64,000 nt of DNA from Corynebacterium oculi (GCF_001412105.1 NZ_LKST01000002.1:62001-126000), one strand, 5' to 3'; numbered from the stretch's first letter, positions 16,701 through 24,315 are shown. The notes: a model not told the origin generated them from the sequence alone. Numbers and translations: made by a program.

Positions 16701-16844
16701 ATCAGCATGCGCCGGAGATGCCCCAGCTACCCCCGCTCCAGCAGCCGCGAACGCCGCTGCAGCAGCGATACCAGGACGCCGCACATCCATCGTGTGAACA
16801 TCTCGCCGCAACCGACGACGAGAACCTACCACTACAAGTGTCAT
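13713..16844 (-). CDS. Giant secreted glycine-zipper hydrophobic protein
   Basis: The 1043-residue protein has a basic N-terminus and a signal peptide ending near ASPAHA/DVL (about residue 47). Residues 50-300 are moderately polar. Residues 300-580 and 655-960 are an almost unbroken series of Gly/Ala/Leu/Ile segments with GxxxG and GG spacing (GGVLGAILGGLLGGLAGFGA), broken by a polar linker at about 580-655. The two halves share a motif (LNPLNLLGAIPGALLG near 339 and LNPLNLLNGIQGALAG near 688), suggesting internal duplication. The C-terminal 80 residues are polar. The ATG overlaps the upstream stop (ATGA) and has GAGAGG before it. Possibly a mycomembrane or pore protein, but no family is recognised. 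Confidence 0.7.
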   Translation of the reverse strand: MTLVVVGSRRRLRRDVHTMDVRRPGIAAAAAFAAAGAGVAGASPAHADVLADANRLVDTAVGTVTGQVPAPAPSLPELPILPEFLSQIQGVMPSNLLRKNTLAAGDNVEAPPQDDPGQLPVAAGAAAGAPAGVVAQSPQFGVDSLMAAGEENVIGQLAGVAAVPSGDNLGQIVSDVTTVVGKITSGEILTDAQDAIERTLASQEFVAWRDSQVSLESLDQQGVVGIDRAAAGIGLIIDGLSADPIGTVTALIESGGGTGRLLRDPVGFGADVLARVVGPEMMVQVHDLLGEIAQQGVEGLIKAAPAALIPFATAIPGILAGIPLGGLHGSGIGALAGALNPLNLLGAIPGALLGAPLGGLATGIAGLVGSLLLTLPVTVMAPLIGAAGGSVLALAAWATAVFGTYGVFYALSAGVIILGSLAAGTAAGLGGWALSLFNPFAIPFAFFFGLGVALELMFLGGLGLVITTAWIPIAIYALGFIPVLLAGMLPGLGLGTLIGLAVPLIGVPLLTALSALPGAIIGGVLGALAGWGITTLIDTLLGAGIGGVLGAILGGLLGGLAGFGAGIPVALGVAGVILGNQFGDWFARSWADPTSPLGQLRQAAEQGWNRSLLKGLVDRFADNFGRTGSGEVIFDLVGRITALGEILAFLDGRRFREMLLRGALLGAVPGGIGGGILGGILGMMAGLLNPLNLLNGIQGALAGLIPGALLGALGGGLLAPLLGTLAGLGSIPLTFLPNLALLALGLAALLTPLALAAGAATIIPPLVIATAVTFLATFLLAMPWSVPLFLLAGAMSLFALVMANPLLWIPTLGIAPLVSFIVGSAALAIATGNTLAVLGLLGVMALTVGVGTFLVTLPFFAFPALGLGLAGLASLPGLLPMALGMSLLEAIALGTGVTALSSLLTVPVGGILGGLLGAGVGGVLGTIIPAVVRAVVYGLGGSGLGAGLGAGLGGLLGGLVALLTHLRGDGGVVPGDPETAFGDLRVLNHGGFGDSLSWIPGLTGAKEPERVAVPAIASPMFGVRGGQGSVDRSLTDVTALVSA

Positions 16845-17491
16845 ATCAACCTCTCTTGAGAATTGTCGATCACCCCAGAAAAAGGTGTCGTCACGTGACG
16901 AACAGGAGAGGCATAAACAGTCATATCCAATGGCAACCCCGGCCCCACAGGACCAGCACCGCGAAAGACTACAAAATCCGCCAACAGATCATCCAGGAGA
17001 CCATGCACATCACAACCATCAAAGTCGTATCCATAAGCCACAGCACGCACCATCCATCGCGGCCCATCAACACCAGCAGCAACAATTTCCTGACCAGGCA
17101 GCATGGCGCAAATACGCTCACCACCAACCCCCGGCACCACCGAAACATCACCACCAGCAGCCGCAATCTCCTCGATCATGAAATTTCGATGCTGTTGCCA
17201 CAACGGCTCGGACTTCGCAGCACCATGCACACTGATCACCACACGGACATCACCAAGCACCACATGAAGCCCATCAGCACGGCCACCTGCAGGACGCTCT
17301 TCAATAACCCGAGCCCCCCGAGGGACATGAAACTGCGCACACGCAGTATGCACATACGCACCCAACCAATGACGGTCACACGCAACCACCGATTCAGGGA
17401 CCACAGCCGAATCCCATGGCCCCACCACCGAAAACTCATCACGAGCACCCACAGCCATCTCTTCGGCACGCACGTCCATCAAGGCACGCAT
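16841..17491 (-). CDS. DUF3710-like protein
   Basis: The 216-residue cytoplasmic protein resembles the DUF3710 family of actinobacteria. The end fits best: LWQQHRNFMIEEIAAAGGDV, then GVDGPRWMVRAVAYG, then a LLDDLLADFVVFRG block before the Pro-rich close. No catalytic motif is visible. It is translationally coupled to the giant Gly-rich protein (4-base overlap), an unusual partner for this family, so the two probably act together. Three bases of the start region allow alternatives at Met4 or Met6. Confidence 0.6.
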   Translation of the reverse strand: MRALMDVRAEEMAVGARDEFSVVGPWDSAVVPESVVACDRHWLGAYVHTACAQFHVPRGARVIEERPAGGRADGLHVVLGDVRVVISVHGAAKSEPLWQQHRNFMIEEIAAAGGDVSVVPGVGGERICAMLPGQEIVAAGVDGPRWMVRAVAYGYDFDGCDVHGLLDDLLADFVVFRGAGPVGPGLPLDMTVYASPVRHVTTPFSGVIDNSQERLI

Positions 17492-17785
17492 CGACTACCT
17501 CCTCACACATTGACAGGTGCCTCACCTGCTCACTACATGAAACTACCCCACCGCAAGCAAAAAAGCACGATCCTAGCACAGAAAAGCAAAGATATTTTTT
17601 CAGATAGGAACGGCAAGGGGAAGTAGCACAAAGCGCACAGAACTGCTAAGATAGCGACAAGAGCGCCCAGGAAGTCAGCTCCCCACCTGCCCTGAGCGCT
17701 CTTGCTATAACATCATTTGACCGATGAAGAATTGGTCATATATCATCATCTTCGCGTCAACACGATAACTACCTTCCGTTTGACG

Positions 17786-17842
17786 CGTGGTCTTCTCAGG
17801 AGGCACAGCGGGAAATCCACCTCATTTCCTGAGAAGACCACG
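17786..17842. repeat. 16-bp perfect inverted repeat
   Basis: The arms CGTGGTCTTCTCAGGA (17786-17801) and its exact reverse complement (17827-17842) enclose 25 bases. This is larger than a normal terminator stem and lies directly beside a second hairpin. It may be a processed RNA, a terminator or a mobile-element end. Confidence 0.7.
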
Positions 17843-17873
17843 GCCCGGGCGTAGAGCACTCTCGCGCCCGGGC
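17843..17873. terminator. GC-rich hairpin
   Basis: A 9-bp stem GCCCGGGCG/CGCCCGGGC with a 13-base loop, immediately after the 16-bp inverted repeat. No T-run follows on the plus strand, so its role as terminator is uncertain. Confidence 0.4.
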
Positions 17874-17888
17874 TTCCCCTCACCCCCC

Positions 17889-17909
17889 TTGCCGCCAATC
17901 CAGCATGCC
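17889..17909. repeat. Dispersed 21-bp intergenic repeat, copy 2
   Basis: Identical to 877-897. It is followed by CACCTTGC-type sequence like that repeated at 12531-12614, so the three gene-free stretches share one repeat family. Confidence 0.7.
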
Positions 17910-18015
17910 GTATAGCCAGCACCCCACCTTGCTGACAAACCACCTTGCCGACAGGCAGGCACCTACCTACCCCAACAAGTCGACACGTACCCCCTAGAGC
18001 GCCTACATGTCGCCG

Positions 18016-18477
18016 CTATATTTTCTCCCAGGACTCCACAGGCCCATCAATAGGGATAAAACTTCGATGACACCGTACAGTCCCCCCATCCATGAACGTA
18101 GGGATAGATTCATCAAGTAAAGCAAGCCATGATGGATCACGCCGCGCAATCTTCTGCTTAAGAAATGCCAGCTCATACTCAAGCTGGCCACGCGTGACAG
18201 GTATAGCCGGAACACGCGACTCCCAAACGTTCATCACCACACGAGACCGATCAAAATTATATGATCGCCTATCAGCTTCATCAGCGATACCGTGCAGATA
18301 ACCACACACAGCAGCAATGGGGGCATCGTGTCTGGCGAATCGATGTAGCTGCGGATGATGTTTATATCCCTTGGTCAGCCCCCGAAGAACCTTCTGCGCC
18401 AAGAGCCCTTCACGCCAGCAAGCCACGAGACCACGCTGATCAAGAATCGACGGGTGAACAGACCACAACCGCACCAC
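18016..18477 (-). CDS. Pyrimidine-dimer DNA glycosylase family protein
   Basis: The 153-residue protein belongs to the family related to T4 endonuclease V-type pyrimidine dimer glycosylases. RLWSVHPSILDQRGLVACWR at the N-terminus, then EGLLAQKVL, GYKHHPQLHRF, YLHGIADEA and FDRSRV are hallmark segments. It would act in repair of UV damage. It appears to be a normal chromosomal gene in composition. The next gene on the same strand is 12 bases upstream, so they may be co-transcribed. Confidence 0.8.
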   Translation of the reverse strand: MVRLWSVHPSILDQRGLVACWREGLLAQKVLRGLTKGYKHHPQLHRFARHDAPIAAVCGYLHGIADEADRRSYNFDRSRVVMNVWESRVPAIPVTRGQLEYELAFLKQKIARRDPSWLALLDESIPTFMDGGTVRCHRSFIPIDGPVESWEKI

Positions 18478-18489
18478 ACACCGCCTCTT

Positions 18490-19398
18490 CTAGGAAGCTA
18501 ATTCAGCGCGTATCGCCGAACGAGCATCTCGATAAGAGAACTCAAAACCCCGTTCACCTAGCACCCTTGCCTTAACGTGCTGACTGGCAAGAGCCAGCTC
18601 TTGAACCCCTTGACCACCAAGAATAAGCGCAGGAGCAAACCCCGGCACAGGGATAATCGCAGGACGCCGCACCACGTCAGCAAGCATCTTGGTAAACTGC
18701 TTATTCGTCACCTTCTCCGGGCCTACCGCGTTAACCGGACCGTGAAGATCAGAATCAACCACCGCATGCGCATAAATCCTGACAAGATCCTCACCTGCGA
18801 CCCACGCAAACCACTGTTGCCCACCAGCAAGGGGACCCAGTAGCCCCGTCTTCGCTAAGGTCGCAAGAACTTTCAAAATCCCACCTCGGCCATCAAGGAC
18901 AAGACCAGTACGGATATTAACGACACGAAGCCCTGCCCGTCGGGCAGGTTCACAGGCCCTCTCCCAGCTATCGCAGACATCAGCTAAAAAACCCTGCCCC
19001 CGAGGCGAGGACTCATCAACAATCTCATCAGCTTGGTACCCGTAGTACCCCACAGCTGAGGCCGTGATCATCGTATTCACACCAGGAGTCTTTGCTGCCA
19101 ATTCAGCAAGCCCATGAGTAGGGCCTACCCTGGAGTCACGGACTTTCTTTTTATGCTTATCAGTAAAACGCCCAAAAATCGGGGCCCCAGCAATATGAAT
19201 GAGCGTATCTACGCCGTCCAGCAGAGCAGGATCAGGCCTCATCGGATCCCACAAGCGCTCACCCTCCCTCGGATCGCTCCGCACCAAGGAGATAACATGA
19301 TGGCCTTGTTGCTCCAGAAGATTCTGGAGTCTACTCCCCACAAGACCAGAGGCACCTGTTAAAGCAATGCTACGCTGGGCCGCATTGACATCGACCAT
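18490..19398 (-). CDS. TIGR01777-type NAD(P)-dependent epimerase (YfcH-like)
   Basis: The 302-residue protein of the extended SDR superfamily has a Rossmann GASGLVGSRL motif near residue 14, HIAGAPIFGRF, TMITASAVGYYG (with the YxxxG-like active-site region) and the family-typical C-terminus FEFSYRDARSAIRAEL. AAGGAAGG precedes the ATG. Its substrate is unknown in this family. Many corynebacterial relatives carry an extra N-terminal SRPBCC domain that is absent here. It is divergent from the PPOX gene, sharing the 163-base promoter region. Confidence 0.85.
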   Translation of the reverse strand: MVDVNAAQRSIALTGASGLVGSRLQNLLEQQGHHVISLVRSDPREGERLWDPMRPDPALLDGVDTLIHIAGAPIFGRFTDKHKKKVRDSRVGPTHGLAELAAKTPGVNTMITASAVGYYGYQADEIVDESSPRGQGFLADVCDSWERACEPARRAGLRVVNIRTGLVLDGRGGILKVLATLAKTGLLGPLAGGQQWFAWVAGEDLVRIYAHAVVDSDLHGPVNAVGPEKVTNKQFTKMLADVVRRPAIIPVPGFAPALILGGQGVQELALASQHVKARVLGERGFEFSYRDARSAIRAELAS

Positions 19399-19561
19399 AA
19401 TCCAACACCTTCCTTAAGCTACGAGGAAACCCGCACCACAAACGTAGCACAACGCCACTCCCCCGAAGCGAAAACTTCAGCTAAGATGAATACCAACAGG
19501 CTCTTCAATTACTCTCAACATTGAGAGCAAATCATGCCGATATACCTCCAGGAGGACAAAC

Positions 19562-19993
19562 ATGGATTACACCGAACACCTCTCAGCGCTTGACATCCTT
19601 CGACGCAACCGTCTTGTCATGCTCACAGCAACAAACACTGATGGCGCACTGCAAGCACAGCCAATGGCAGCCCAAAAGATCACTGATGACGGGACTGTCT
19701 GGTTTTTCTTGAACACTGACAGTGATCTCGCAAAAGCTACCCAGCATAAGCCTGAGGTCAATCTTGCCGTAGCAGAAAAAGGATCATGGATTTCCTTTTC
19801 CGGTACCGCAACCCTAGTAGATGATAAAGAAAAAATCGACCAACTGTGGAGCACTACCGTGGCAGACTGGTTCCCTCAAGGAAAAGAGGACCCTGCTGTA
19901 GCACTGTTGAAGTTCCAAACCGAAACGGCAAAGCGTTGGGATTCACAGACCAACAACGATTCACAGACCATTTCTTTCAACACGAACCAGTAA
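19562..19993 (+). CDS. PPOX-type flavin-binding stress protein
   Basis: The 143-residue protein belongs to the pyridoxamine 5'-phosphate oxidase-like, general stress protein 26 group. These small split-barrel proteins bind FMN or F420. RRNRLVMLTATNTDGALQAQ, then DGTVWFFLNTDSDLAKA, NLAVAEKGSWISFSGTAT and the C-terminal WFPQGKEDPAVALLKF are characteristic. AGGAGG lies 6 bases before the ATG. Its stop is 30 bases from the convergent HNH gene, which marks the edge of the phage/plasmid-like module. Confidence 0.85.
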   Translation: MDYTEHLSALDILRRNRLVMLTATNTDGALQAQPMAAQKITDDGTVWFFLNTDSDLAKATQHKPEVNLAVAEKGSWISFSGTATLVDDKEKIDQLWSTTVADWFPQGKEDPAVALLKFQTETAKRWDSQTNNDSQTISFNTNQ

Positions 19994-20023
19994 CTCGTCG
20001 CTCACACCCCACCACGCGACGCC

Positions 20024-20747
20024 CTAGCAGCGGACAAGGATCCCGCGCAGGGCGTCCTTTTCCGCCGGGGTTACCCACAGCCCATACCGCTGCTTCACCG
20101 CCACCTGCCGCCTGGCATAATCACACCGGAACCCCACATTCGGCGGCAGCCACGTCGCCGCGTCCCCCCGCGCCCTTCTGCGCGTTTAACCCCCCGTCCA
20201 CCGCCATAAGGTTCAGCGGATCATTAGCCAAGTTACGCCGGGTGACCTCATCCATCTGCTGCGCACCCTTCACCCAAGCATCCGCCAAGGCCACCACGTG
20301 ATCTATCTGCACTACCCGCGAGGTATCCACCCCCCGGACAAAATCAATCGACCGCCCGGAATAGGGATCATGCAGCACCCCCGAGGCCACCACGCACCCA
20401 TGCGTGCCCGGTTTGAGCACCACGTTGGCCAGGTCTCGGCGCAGCATATCGTTGCGGGTATCGCAGCCATTGTGCCCGCCTTCTACCTCCACGTCATCGG
20501 ACCACGCCTGACCAAAGGCCTCACGAGAATAGCCGGTCATAGGCGCACGCCCCTTAACCGGAAGTAAGTCAAGTTCTTCTTGCGTTGTATCAGCAGAAGG
20601 TATTCCATCAGGCAGTGATGACATCTCAGCATAAACTTCCTCGCCTTCTCGAGGTGTCATCGTTGAACCATACGACCACGCCGCAAGCATCACGATCACG
20701 GCAACAACAGTCATCCCCATACGCATAGCCACAACTTTGACGCTCAT
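20024..20747 (-). pseudogene. Secreted HNH/DUF1524-type nuclease, frame-broken near C-terminus
   Basis: The N-terminal segment (MTVVAVIVMLAAWSYGS) is a signal anchor. The nuclease domain follows with YSGRSIDFVRG, the His-containing IDHVVALADAW and NDPLNLMAVDGGLNAQKG. After NAQKGAG the frame runs on to a stop at 20121, but the alternative frame gives GDAATWLPPNVGFRCDYARR and ends VTPAEKDALRGIL with a stop at 20024-20026, exactly as in intact relatives. The run of six C at 20164-20169 would need to be five. So this is a 1-base insertion or a read error. Its start overlaps the upstream gene (ATGA-type). It is a non-specific DNA nuclease of the exported HNH class. Confidence 0.8.
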
Positions 20748-20968
20748 GCTCCCCTACCTACACGCCCAACTCGCGCACGACGAAAACGCTGGATCTCACG
20801 TTCATCATGCCGAAGTACTCGTACGCACTTGATGTCGTTGCGTTGTGACCATACTCGAGCGATTTGTTGAGCCTTGCGATAATCTTTTCCACGATACACC
20901 TGTGTTACCACACCACCATCAGCCCCTCGATAGACCGCATACGTGGTGTACATATCTCTCACGCCCAT
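20744..20968 (-). CDS. Small hypothetical protein
   Basis: The 74-residue, Arg-rich protein begins MGVRDMYTTYAVYRG and includes YRKAQQIARVWSQRND. It overlaps the HNH gene by 4 bases (ATGA) and the preceding gene by 10 bases, so it is part of a tightly packed operon. No family recognised. Confidence 0.55.
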   Translation of the reverse strand: MGVRDMYTTYAVYRGADGGVVTQVYRGKDYRKAQQIARVWSQRNDIKCVRVLRHDEREIQRFRRARVGRVGRGA

Positions 20969-21327
20969 GTTTCTCCCCAACCATAAACATGATGCGGACC
21001 GCACTGACACAGACAAGAACCAGGAACCGATAGGCCCTCATTGTCGGTCATGTCTTTCCACATCCCATTACTCATCTTCAGCATAATGCCTGACCCCAGG
21101 CTGTCCCCTATCAAAGTTCCCGGTGGCACTACGTCATAATCCCTGCTGGAGAACAAATCCTGCGGGAATAAATGGAACCATACCTGGCAATACTGGCAAG
21201 CTAAGACACTTTTCTGCTTCCCAAGGACAGGGCGAAGCAGCCATATCACGACCACCAAACCACGCCCGATAAGGCGCTCACATCCTTCCGCGAACCACAA
21301 GGCACAACAAACACGAGCGCCGGTCAT
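20959..21327 (-). CDS. Small Cys-containing hypothetical protein
   Basis: The 122-residue ORF has a hydrophobic stretch (GLVVVIWLLRPVLG) and Cys pairs (CQYC near the middle and CLCQC near the C-terminus) that could bind metal. Its start overlaps the replication gene by 4 bases. No family recognised. Confidence 0.5.
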   Translation of the reverse strand: MTGARVCCALWFAEGCERLIGRGLVVVIWLLRPVLGKQKSVLACQYCQVWFHLFPQDLFSSRDYDVVPPGTLIGDSLGSGIMLKMSNGMWKDMTDNEGLSVPGSCLCQCGPHHVYGWGETWA

Positions 21328-22739
21328 CCCGCCTCCCCTTCTTGTTGTTGATTGCGCTGGTGGTGCTGCTTTTTCGACAGCGCCTGGTCGATAAGCGCTC
21401 GTCGATACTGGCGAGCTTGCACACGCTGTTGCGGGGTTAAAAGTTCATCCGGGCGCGGCGAAGTAGCCGCGCGGTGCGCAGTAGGCCCATCCCCACGACG
21501 GTTTCCCTTCCTCGGGGGTGCAGCATGCGGTGGCACATCATCACGCAAACGCACTTTGACCAGGCCAGGAAGATAGCGAACCTCGCTAGGCAAAGCCCTA
21601 GACGCCAAAGTCTTGCGCAAACATGCCAGTGACCAGCCGCCCCGAAGACGCAGGCGGATCATCTCGGCGATAGCAGGGACCTCCCGTGGTGGTAGGTCCT
21701 GCATGGATTCCGGCAGCGCTTGGTAGATCAACTCCCAGTCCCGGGATAGCTCCCGATCCGACGATGCAGATTCACCCGACCCTTGATCGTCATGCAATTC
21801 ACGAGAGTCCCGATTTCCGGCCCCGAACCCCTCCAGATGGGTGTTTGTACCACCGGAGGGCGTTTCTTCCGCCAGAGGGGCCTTCTGGTGAGTTTTTGAG
21901 CCATCAGAGCGGGAGAAATCCTCCCCAGATGCACCATGCGATCCGCCAGAGGCCGGATTCTCGCCGCACGCCCCCTCCAAGGACGAGAGGTCGAGCAAGC
22001 CTGCCGGGGTACCACGCGAGATGGCCTCAGGGGCACCCTGAGGACCATCAGGGCTTGGACCGTTAGGCGCACCGGCATCATCAGCGATCTGGTTCTCGTG
22101 AGCCACCGATGGCGTTTCAGCGATGGGAGATTTTCCCGCCCCAGGCGCGGTAGCGCCGCCCGCCCCGACCCCGGGCTCCTCGTCGGCATCGCCGAGGGGG
22201 ACGGAGGGGGAGGGGTTGGTATTTATGTTTATCTTTCTAGGGGTGTCACCAGTGACACCCAAACTCTGGGGTTTTTGACACCCATACTCGCCTTTGGGTG
22301 TCAGATTGACACCCTTACCCTGACCTGGGGTTTTGGGTTTGAGTGTCATTTTGACACCCATAGGCCTCGAGTCGGTCGAACCGGCCGAATCTTCGACCTC
22401 GGTGGCAGTGATTGCCATGAAGTCACCCTGCTGGATGCCAGGGAGATTGATGATGTACTTGTTGGTCGCCTGGCGAGCTTGCCCGCTTTCATCGGTGTAC
22501 CACCGCTTCTCAACGTCGATGATTCCTATCTCGTTGAGGTAGCTCAGCTGACGCAGCACGGTAGACTTCGACTGCGCAGTGCGGCGCACCAACTCCCGGA
22601 TACTCGGCCAACACTCCACTTTCCCATCAGTGCGCCCTTTACGATCTGCGCGATCCGCAAGCATGGCAAGAGTAAACTTCGGCCCGGGCTTAAGGGTGGT
22701 GACATGTTCAACGACGATGCCCATTTCAACGAATCCCAT
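21324..22739 (-). CDS. Replication initiator-like helix-turn-helix protein
   Basis: The 471-residue protein has an N-terminal winged helix (about 20-95). CWPSIRELVRRTAQSKSTVL leads into a wing with INLPG, as in phage and plasmid replication proteins of the helix-turn-helix type. A long Gly/Ser/Pro-rich linker (about 130-320) follows. The compact C-terminal domain (MQDLPPREVPAIAEMIRLRL ... LPGLVKVRL) is like those that load a helicase. It is coupled to its neighbours by 1- and 4-base overlaps. An array of TGACACCC repeats lies inside the gene. This is the likely initiator of an integrated element. Confidence 0.65.
   Translation of the reverse strand: MGFVEMGIVVEHVTTLKPGPKFTLAMLADRADRKGRTDGKVECWPSIRELVRRTAQSKSTVLRQLSYLNEIGIIDVEKRWYTDESGQARQATNKYIINLPGIQQGDFMAITATEVEDSAGSTDSRPMGVKMTLKPKTPGQGKGVNLTPKGEYGCQKPQSLGVTGDTPRKININTNPSPSVPLGDADEEPGVGAGGATAPGAGKSPIAETPSVAHENQIADDAGAPNGPSPDGPQGAPEAISRGTPAGLLDLSSLEGACGENPASGGSHGASGEDFSRSDGSKTHQKAPLAEETPSGGTNTHLEGFGAGNRDSRELHDDQGSGESASSDRELSRDWELIYQALPESMQDLPPREVPAIAEMIRLRLRGGWSLACLRKTLASRALPSEVRYLPGLVKVRLRDDVPPHAAPPRKGNRRGDGPTAHRAATSPRPDELLTPQQRVQARQYRRALIDQALSKKQHHQRNQQQEGEAG
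22214..22359. other. Putative replication origin: iteron-like repeats inside the initiator gene
   Basis: TGACACCC or its reverse complement occurs at 22241, 22253, 22276, 22296, 22307 and 22352, with a one-mismatch copy at 22341. Six of the seven form three inverted pairs with 3- or 4-base centres (22241-22260, 22296-22314, 22341-22359). An AT-rich run (22214-22239, GGTATTTATGTTTATCTTTC) lies directly beside the array in otherwise GC-rich DNA and would serve as an unwinding element. The sequence also codes for a linker of the initiator, so the repeats constrain both. Confidence 0.65.
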
Positions 22740-23464
22740 TATGAGCCCCTTTTCACGCGCTGCTGCACTGCAGCCATAAAATCCCCGACGATCTCAGGGG
22801 TATCCGCTATCGGTGCGACATATCCACCTACTACCGGTGCACTAACGGCACATTGCTGTTGACGGATACACACCCACACACGATTGACTGGGTGAAAGAA
22901 AAAATACTGGCCCACGACAGCGGAAAAATCCCCTTTATCCGTATCAACAGGCCATAACAAAGCCTCATATACCAGCCCACTAACCGCATCAACCCAAGAA
23001 CATGTCACCGCGTAGATCTCCTGCGGCAGGCGATGATTCCGCCCGTCCTCCTCACAGGCGAGCACAACCCCCACCGCAGTTGTCTGCGGAGCCGGAGATA
23101 CTATCCTCCACACCTCACCGAGGTCCCTACCGGCGATAGTCGAGGCTAGCCCTACCTGTCGGGTCGCTACCCCAGATCGAAGATCGATCTGATACACGTA
23201 GTCACACCCCTCAACCATGTGCGCTCGGGCGGGAATCTGGCGAACTAATCGCAGTACCGCAAGACCGCAAGCAAGGTCATACTCATCCGCCAAGAACATG
23301 TGGTGGAATTGTCGCGCCATCCCTGGCGGTGCTGGACTATACGGGTAGTCCTGCCACCTGCACCGCAGATACATCCCCTGTTGCTTCCTTCCCGTGACGG
23401 CATCGAGATACCGGCACTGATCGGAAAATACCGTCATGAGCTCAGCATTTGACATAACATACAC
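22739..23464 (-). CDS. Hypothetical protein of the replication operon
   Basis: The 241-residue protein has no signal peptide or recognised domain. It is rich in aromatic residues (YLRCRWQDYPYSPAPP, FFFHPVNRVWVCI). Its stop overlaps the initiator start by 1 base. AAGGG lies just before two possible ATGs (23464 and 23455), and either could be used. A hairpin (23502-23541, AACCCCGGTG/CACCGGGGTT) lies in the gap to the preceding gene. Confidence 0.55.
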   Translation of the reverse strand: MYVMSNAELMTVFSDQCRYLDAVTGRKQQGMYLRCRWQDYPYSPAPPGMARQFHHMFLADEYDLACGLAVLRLVRQIPARAHMVEGCDYVYQIDLRSGVATRQVGLASTIAGRDLGEVWRIVSPAPQTTAVGVVLACEEDGRNHRLPQEIYAVTCSWVDAVSGLVYEALLWPVDTDKGDFSAVVGQYFFFHPVNRVWVCIRQQQCAVSAPVVGGYVAPIADTPEIVGDFMAAVQQRVKRGS

Positions 23465-23501
23465 CCTTATTAATAATGGGAATTACTTTCGTCTCTTAGG
23501 T

Positions 23502-23541
23502 AACCCCGGTGCGACTCTTCAAAACAGTGCCCACCGGGGTT
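23502..23541. terminator. Hairpin in gap of the replication operon
   Basis: A 10-bp perfect stem AACCCCGGTG/CACCGGGGTT with a 20-base loop lies between two minus-strand genes. There is no T-run, so it may be an attenuator or RNA-processing site. Confidence 0.4.
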
Positions 23542-23568
23542 GCCCTTTTGCCACGGCCGCACAGCGTC

Positions 23569-24315
23569 CTAGCGAGGCAATCGATAGCGGTGCAGCATCA
23601 CTGCGAGCCGATCAGGTGCCCACACGAAAAAGTGGGGCCATAGATGAACACCCAGAGGAAGCTGGTCATCAGCACCGATGGCGTGGGGTCGCGATAGCCA
23701 CGCACGCGGTGCCCCCTGACACAGGGGCACAAAACAGGCTTCGTAGGCCCACTGCCGATCAGTCCAGTAGCACCCCAGGCCTATGAGGTCTCGGGTTTGA
23801 GGTAGTCGATAGTCATCACTATCGGCGAAAAAACCGATAAGCCCCTCTTGTCGCGCAGGGAACAATGCTGGACGAAGGAGAGCGTGCCAGTAGTCGTTGA
23901 AGTCGCCGCCGTGGTCTTCGGTGGCCTGTGGGTAGGTGTAGGTTGCCGATATGGGATCGATAATCACACTAGCCATATCTGGCAGCCCTGGCATGAGATG
24001 TTCAGCGACCAGCTGAGCACCAATAGCCTGAAGAGGTTCGCAGTAGTCCGCATCATCAGGGTGGGTCAGTGCGACAGTCGTGATGGTGCGATCCCAGCGG
24101 TATGGCGCCCAGCCGTGCCAGACGCGATGCGCTAGCCGATAGGCAGGGGCCATGGAGCCCTCTAGCGGGTGCGCCTTAGCGATAACGTCAGGAGGCCCAA
24201 GCTCTACTCGGGACAGATGCGGAGCGGGACGCTGGTGCTGGCCTCCCTCCCCTAGCGAGGTTAGAGCCGAAAGTTCTGGCACCTCGGTCAGCAGTGCCGC
24301 AGCAGATGTGGTCAT
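23569..24315 (-). CDS. Hypothetical protein of the replication operon
   Basis: The 248-residue protein has no domain I recognise. It contains many Trp and His (YRLAHRVWHGWAPYRWDR, WPHFFVWAPDRLAV). The ATG at 24315 overlaps the stop of the excisionase-like gene (ATGA), and a longer upstream frame is therefore rejected. Size and composition resemble the neighbouring 22739-23464 product, with which it may be distantly related (both have a WP-FF or FFFHP segment near the C-terminus). Confidence 0.55.
   Translation of the reverse strand: MTTSAAALLTEVPELSALTSLGEGGQHQRPAPHLSRVELGPPDVIAKAHPLEGSMAPAYRLAHRVWHGWAPYRWDRTITTVALTHPDDADYCEPLQAIGAQLVAEHLMPGLPDMASVIIDPISATYTYPQATEDHGGDFNDYWHALLRPALFPARQEGLIGFFADSDDYRLPQTRDLIGLGCYWTDRQWAYEACFVPLCQGAPRAWLSRPHAIGADDQLPLGVHLWPHFFVWAPDRLAVMLHRYRLPR

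Larger units (their letters stand above)
17492..18015. other. Gene-free stretch rich in hairpins
   Basis: No credible gene is present. It holds a stem AAGAGCGC/GCGCTCTT (17659-17703), the two large hairpins at 17786-17873 and a copy of the 21-base dispersed repeat (17889-17909). The first part is the promoter region of the DUF3710-like gene. Confidence 0.5.
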
